From assembly GCA_035399245.1 (NCBI GenBank), contig DAOPIR010000043.1:1-17107 (forward strand): a stretch of DNA of 17,107 nt. Direction: 5' to 3'. Below, piece by piece: positions 14,627-17,107 of the stretch. This DNA comes from CAXXOK01 sp035399245 (lineage in GTDB: Bacteria; Bacillota; Clostridia; Christensenellales; Aristaeellaceae). Within the stretch, counting starts at the first letter, position 1. The number at the start of each line of letters is the position of its first letter. The position numbers and the translations under genes are program-made. Below the pieces are notes generated by a model, which was given only the letters and a program-made list of their open reading frames with translations, was not told the DNA's origin and searched no databases.

Positions 14627-15017
14627 CGATATCACGGCATGGCGCCGGTTTGACACGCAAATTGCCCAAAACGAGCTGCTGCGCAAGATGAAAGACCACC
14701 GGTGTTATCTGCTTAAGGCCGATCAAATACCGGTCGGCGTGCTGCGGTACAACCTGTTTTGGGATGAAATTCCGTTTTTGACGCTGATTTATTTTGCGGA
14801 GGCCGCCCGCGGCCAGGGCTGCGGCCGGCAGGCGATGGCGCAGTGGGAAAAGGAAATGCGCGCCCTTGGTTACCGCTGCGTGATGACCTCCACGCAGGCG
14901 GATGAGGGCGCGCAGCATTTTTACCGCAAGCTCGGCTATAAGGATACCGGCTGTCTGCTGCTGGATACGCCGCCGTATGTGCAGGCGGCGGAGCTGCTGA
15001 TGATGAAAGCGCTTTAA
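14598..15017 (+). CDS. GNAT family N-acetyltransferase, small
   Basis: A 139-residue acetyltransferase. The acetyl-CoA loop is RGQGCGRQAM (residues 71-80), and the C-terminal part has the usual HFYRKLGYKDTG (107-118). GGGAGGGG (14583-14590) lies 7 nt before ATG 14598, inside the end of the metallopeptidase-like gene; the 29-bp overlap suggests coupled translation. A second ATG three codons later is possible. The stop codon is four bases from the stop of the convergent Nudix gene, leaving no room for a terminator between them. The substrate is unknown. Confidence 0.85.
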   Translation: MFAMEYATPDDITAWRRFDTQIAQNELLRKMKDHRCYLLKADQIPVGVLRYNLFWDEIPFLTLIYFAEAARGQGCGRQAMAQWEKEMRALGYRCVMTSTQADEGAQHFYRKLGYKDTGCLLLDTPPYVQAAELLMMKAL

Positions 15018-15021
15018 CCGC

Positions 15022-15411
15022 CTATTCGGCAGGCACGCCTGCCCGATACCGCGCCAGAAGATCGAGCGTATAGGCGTCCCATTTGGCGGGATCGTCCGTG
15101 CGCACCCAGGCGTTGGCCAGCAGATCGTCATTGTCGGGCAGGCTGTGGTCCAGCGTCAGCGCGCCGCCCGTTACCTCGGCCAGATAGGAATATTTGCCGT
15201 CCCCGATGGACGGATCATAGTGCAGCAGGCGAACGATTTTCACGTCGTAGCCTGTTTCTTCTTTTACCTCGCGGATACAGGCGGCCTCGGCGGTTTCGCC
15301 CGCTTCCACCTGCCCGCCCGGAAAATTCCATACGATATCGCCGCGCTGCACGTACTGGCGCACCATCAGCACCTCGCGGGAGGGATTAAACACCAGCGCC
15401 TGCGCGATCAT
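15022..15411 (-). CDS. Nudix hydrolase
   Basis: A 129-residue Nudix enzyme that hydrolyses a nucleoside diphosphate linked to another moiety. The Nudix box is complete at residues 33-55: G, five residues, E39, seven residues, then REVKEETGY, with all catalytic glutamates present. The length fits a MutT-like single-domain protein; the exact substrate is not predictable. The start ATG (15411) overlaps the stop of the upstream YcxB-like gene (ATGA), and GGAGG lies 9 nt upstream within that gene, so translation is coupled. A longer open frame upstream is the shadow of the YcxB-like gene. Confidence 0.9.
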   Translation of the reverse strand: MIAQALVFNPSREVLMVRQYVQRGDIVWNFPGGQVEAGETAEAACIREVKEETGYDVKIVRLLHYDPSIGDGKYSYLAEVTGGALTLDHSLPDNDDLLANAWVRTDDPAKWDAYTLDLLARYRAGVPAE

Positions 15412-15962
15412 GCGGCGCTGCCTCCGCGGCGCAGGTCGCGGCACCGGTCGGCGGGCAGGCGCGCCGTGATCAGCGCCCACAGCGCGTCGTCGGGTGCGTC
15501 GGCCTGCCCCGCGGGCAGGATAAACGCCCGTGAGGGCAGCACATACAGGTACACGGCGTCGGGTGCGCGCCATGCCGCAAACAGCTTGTCCCACGGCAGG
15601 GTCATCTGTTCGTCTTTGTTGATCTCGGAGTGGATATACACGTCCTGGTCCGTCAGCTTCAGCGTATATACGCGGCGCGGCAGGCCGTATTTTTTTACGT
15701 TTTCCCGCAGCGTGAGGAAAAAGGAGGAAAAATACACGATCGGCAGGCTCAGCCCGATCCCGGTCAGCACGCCGCCGATCAGGCCGGACTGCGCCTTGTC
15801 CGTCTGGAAAAAGATATAGGTGGCAAAGCCCAGCATGATCACCATAAACCAGATGGGCAGCCGCCAGCGCTTTTGGCGGCGGAACGTATCAAACCTGCCA
15901 AAATGCTGAAATGTTTTTTTATCGAGGGTCACGGGGACCGTGATGGCTGTTTGCGCGTCCAT
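15408..15962 (-). CDS. YcxB-like membrane protein
   Basis: A 184-residue protein resembling the YcxB-like family of unknown function. A basic N-terminal region (KKTFQHFGRFDTFRRQKRWR, residues 15-34) precedes two membrane helices (about 37-53 and 62-84). After these comes a beta-rich cytoplasmic domain that resembles a PH fold, with YTLKLTDQDVYIHSE (99-113), LPWDKLFAAWRAPDAVYLYV (122-141) and FILPAGQ. ATG 15962 is chosen because GGGAGG lies 7 nt upstream; the extra N-terminal stretch of the longer frame has no family resemblance. The gene is coupled to the Nudix gene by an ATGA overlap. Its function is not known. Confidence 0.75.
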   Translation of the reverse strand: MDAQTAITVPVTLDKKTFQHFGRFDTFRRQKRWRLPIWFMVIMLGFATYIFFQTDKAQSGLIGGVLTGIGLSLPIVYFSSFFLTLRENVKKYGLPRRVYTLKLTDQDVYIHSEINKDEQMTLPWDKLFAAWRAPDAVYLYVLPSRAFILPAGQADAPDDALWALITARLPADRCRDLRRGGSAA

Positions 15963-15998
15963 ACATCCGCCTCCCATTTCGCGGTCGGTTCGGATTTT

Positions 15999-16027
15999 AT
16001 TGTGACATATTCGCGGCGGCTTTGCAA
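15999..16027 (-). promoter_or_regulatory. Weak promoter candidate for the YcxB-Nudix operon
   Basis: On the minus strand TTGCAA (16027-16022), a 17-nt spacer and CACAAT (16004-15999) with TG one base upstream as an extended -10. The -10 matches only 4 of 6 consensus bases. Confidence 0.4.
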
Positions 16028-16123
16028 GGCACATTTTGTGGTAGCCCTTACACAGCACGGGTTTGGCGGGTGGCGGCACACAGAATGTGCCGGATTCGGA
16101 GGGCGAAAACTGTGCTCTTAAAA

Positions 16124-16166
16124 TGCATACAACTAGTGAAAAAAAGAAGAGCAATACTAGTATGCA
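16124..16166. repeat. Imperfect inverted repeat with embedded palindrome upstream of the TRAP gene
   Basis: TGCATAC-AAC-TAGT (16124-16137) is mirrored by ACTAGTATGCA (16156-16166), with a 3-nt bulge and an A-rich loop. The right arm contains the perfect palindrome ATACTAGTAT (16154-16163). It has no T-run, so an operator is more likely than a terminator. Confidence 0.4.
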
Positions 16167-16209
16167 AAAGGCTTTGTCAAGTATATCAGCAGTTGCGCAT
16201 TGTATGGAC

Positions 16210-16219
16210 TTGTATACAA
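16210..16219. promoter_or_regulatory. Palindromic operator candidate, GntR-like
   Basis: TTGTATACAA is a perfect 10-bp palindrome 25 bp upstream of the -35 box of the TRAP gene. The GTATAC core resembles sites bound by GntR/FCD-type regulators, which often control TRAP and sugar-acid operons. A partial copy, TTGTATGGA, lies just upstream at about 16199. The regulator is not in the window. Confidence 0.4.
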
Positions 16220-16244
16220 ATTTCAGAAAAATGCGAAAAAATCA

Positions 16245-16273
16245 TTGACGCTGCAAACACAATATGATAGAAT
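16245..16273 (+). promoter_or_regulatory. Promoter of the TRAP transporter operon
   Basis: TTGACG (16245-16250), a 17-nt spacer and TAGAAT (16268-16273). The leader would be about 60 nt. Confidence 0.7.
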
Positions 16274-16341
16274 GTGGTCAAAACAGGGGAGCCGAACGCG
16301 CGCTCTGCTGAACAACTAAACACCGATAAGGAGGAAACCAC

Positions 16342-17107
16342 ATGAAAAAGATTCTGTCTCTCGTTCTTGCGCTTGCCATGATCCTGTCTGTCAGCGCGGT
16401 TGCCATGGCGGACGATCCCATCACTCTGGTATATTCCGAAGTCAACCCGGAAACCAGCTTCGTAGGCACGCTCGGCCAGGTTTTCAAAGACAAGGTTGAG
16501 GAGCTGTCCGGCGGGCAGATCATCATCGACGCGCACTTCTCCGGCACGCTGGGCACCGAGTCCCAGATTTTGGACGACCTGCTTGGCGGCGGCACCAGCG
16601 TAGACATCCTGCGTGTATCCGCTTTCGCACTCACCAGCTACGGCTGCACGAAGTCCACGCTGCTGTCCATCCCTTACACGTTTGTAAGCCGTGAGCACTT
16701 CTGGAACTTCGCCAACAGCGATCTGGCCAAAGAGTTCCTCAATCAGCCCCAGGAGCTGGGTATCCCGCTGCGCGGCCTGTTCTACGGCGAAGAGGGCTTC
16801 CGTCACTTCTTCTTCCGCACGGGCGTGGAAGTCAACGGCATCGAAGACCTCGCCGGCCTCAAGATCCGCGTATCCGAAGACCCGGTTATGACCGGTATGG
16901 TGAAGAACCTTGGCGCAAACCCGACCGTTTACACCTTCACAGAGCTGTACACCGGCCTGCAGAAGGGCGATGTTGACGGCGCAGAGCAGCCGATCGCCAA
17001 CTACTATGCCAACATGTTCCAGGAAGTTGCCCCGACCCTGATCCTCGACGGCCATACGCTGGGCGCAATCTCCGCCGTGATCACCGACACCGCCTGGAAC
17101 AAGCTCA
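16342..17107 (+). CDS. TRAP transporter solute-binding protein (DctP family), 3' end cut by window
   Basis: The first 255 residues of a DctP-type receptor, which captures a carboxylate-containing solute outside the membrane and hands it to a TRAP permease. A clear signal peptide, MKKILSLVLALAMIL, ends at AMA before DDP (cleavage after about residue 23). There is no lipobox cysteine, which is unusual for a monoderm, where such receptors are normally anchored lipoproteins. Family features include GTLGTESQILDDL (68-80), PYTFVSREHFW (111-121), GLKIRVSEDPV (172-182), where the arginine should bind the substrate carboxylate, and GDVDGAEQPIANYY (209-222). AAGGAGG lies 7 nt before the ATG. Permease genes are expected beyond the right edge. 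The substrate cannot be assigned. Confidence 0.92.
   Translation, partial: MKKILSLVLALAMILSVSAVAMADDPITLVYSEVNPETSFVGTLGQVFKDKVEELSGGQIIIDAHFSGTLGTESQILDDLLGGGTSVDILRVSAFALTSYGCTKSTLLSIPYTFVSREHFWNFANSDLAKEFLNQPQELGIPLRGLFYGEEGFRHFFFRTGVEVNGIEDLAGLKIRVSEDPVMTGMVKNLGANPTVYTFTELYTGLQKGDVDGAEQPIANYYANMFQEVAPTLILDGHTLGAISAVITDTAWNKL

Noticed and set aside
16124..16166. Inverted repeat considered as a terminator or insertion-sequence end
   Set aside because: No T-run follows, there is a bulge in the stem, and there is no transposase or target duplication nearby; an operator role fits better.
16186..17055. 289-codon minus-strand open frame opposite the TRAP receptor
   Set aside because: The plus strand encodes a clear DctP protein with signal peptide, ribosome binding site and promoter.

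Overview
The window looks like a chromosomal stretch of a high-GC (roughly 60% by eye), probably gut-associated member of the Firmicutes (Clostridia). This placement is inferred from family content: an ECF transporter with a clostridial-type layout, a CotH-domain exoprotein, a YcxB-like protein, strong AGGAGG-type ribosome binding sites and sigma-A-like promoters. There are no rRNA or tRNA genes, CRISPR arrays or insertion sequences that I can recognise. The window cuts a gene at each end.

Layout. (1) 1-1928: the 3' part of an ECF transporter operon, with two ATPases and the EcfT membrane coupling subunit in overlapping reading frames, followed after 56 bp by a phenylacetate-CoA ligase family gene (1985-3214). 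(2) 3225-3755: a convergent RimJ-like acetyltransferase with its own promoter, then a divergent intergenic region that holds a very strong hairpin. (3) 4042-6384: a large secreted CotH-kinase-domain protein whose 5' end appears to carry a one-base frameshift in a G run. (4) 6494-8820: a PHP-domain metal-dependent hydrolase, a COG2509-type FAD-dependent dehydrogenase with a four-cysteine cluster, and a 54-residue peptide carrying the GIIGG-x-DGPTAI signature of sodium-pumping decarboxylase beta subunits. (5) 9066-9572: a small membrane protein made of three repeats, behind a good promoter and a structured leader. (6) 9668-10942 (minus): a CPA2/Kef-type cation:proton antiporter with a near-consensus promoter and a leader of about 150 nt. 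(7) 11332-12978 (minus): a secreted arylsulfate sulfotransferase with all expected active-site residues. (8) 13236-15017: an acetyltransferase, HExxH metallopeptidase-like protein and second acetyltransferase operon. (9) 15022-15962 (minus): a YcxB-like membrane protein translationally coupled to a Nudix hydrolase. (10) 16342 to the end: a TRAP transporter solute-binding protein with a strong promoter and palindromic operator candidates.

How the genes might work together. The window is mostly a series of short independent transcription units. Two clear operons are the ECF module (with or without the CoA ligase) and the acetyltransferase-metallopeptidase unit. The arylacetate-type CoA ligase and the arylsulfotransferase both suggest handling of aromatic compounds available in the gut, but they lie about 8 kb apart on opposite strands, so this is only a theme. 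The TRAP receptor probably starts an operon whose membrane subunits lie beyond the right edge.

The observations I think most deserve a second look are the GIIGG micro-protein, the repaired signal peptide of the CotH gene, the asymmetric ATPase site of the ECF transporter, the triple-repeat membrane protein, and the unexplained terminator-like hairpin in a divergent intergenic region.
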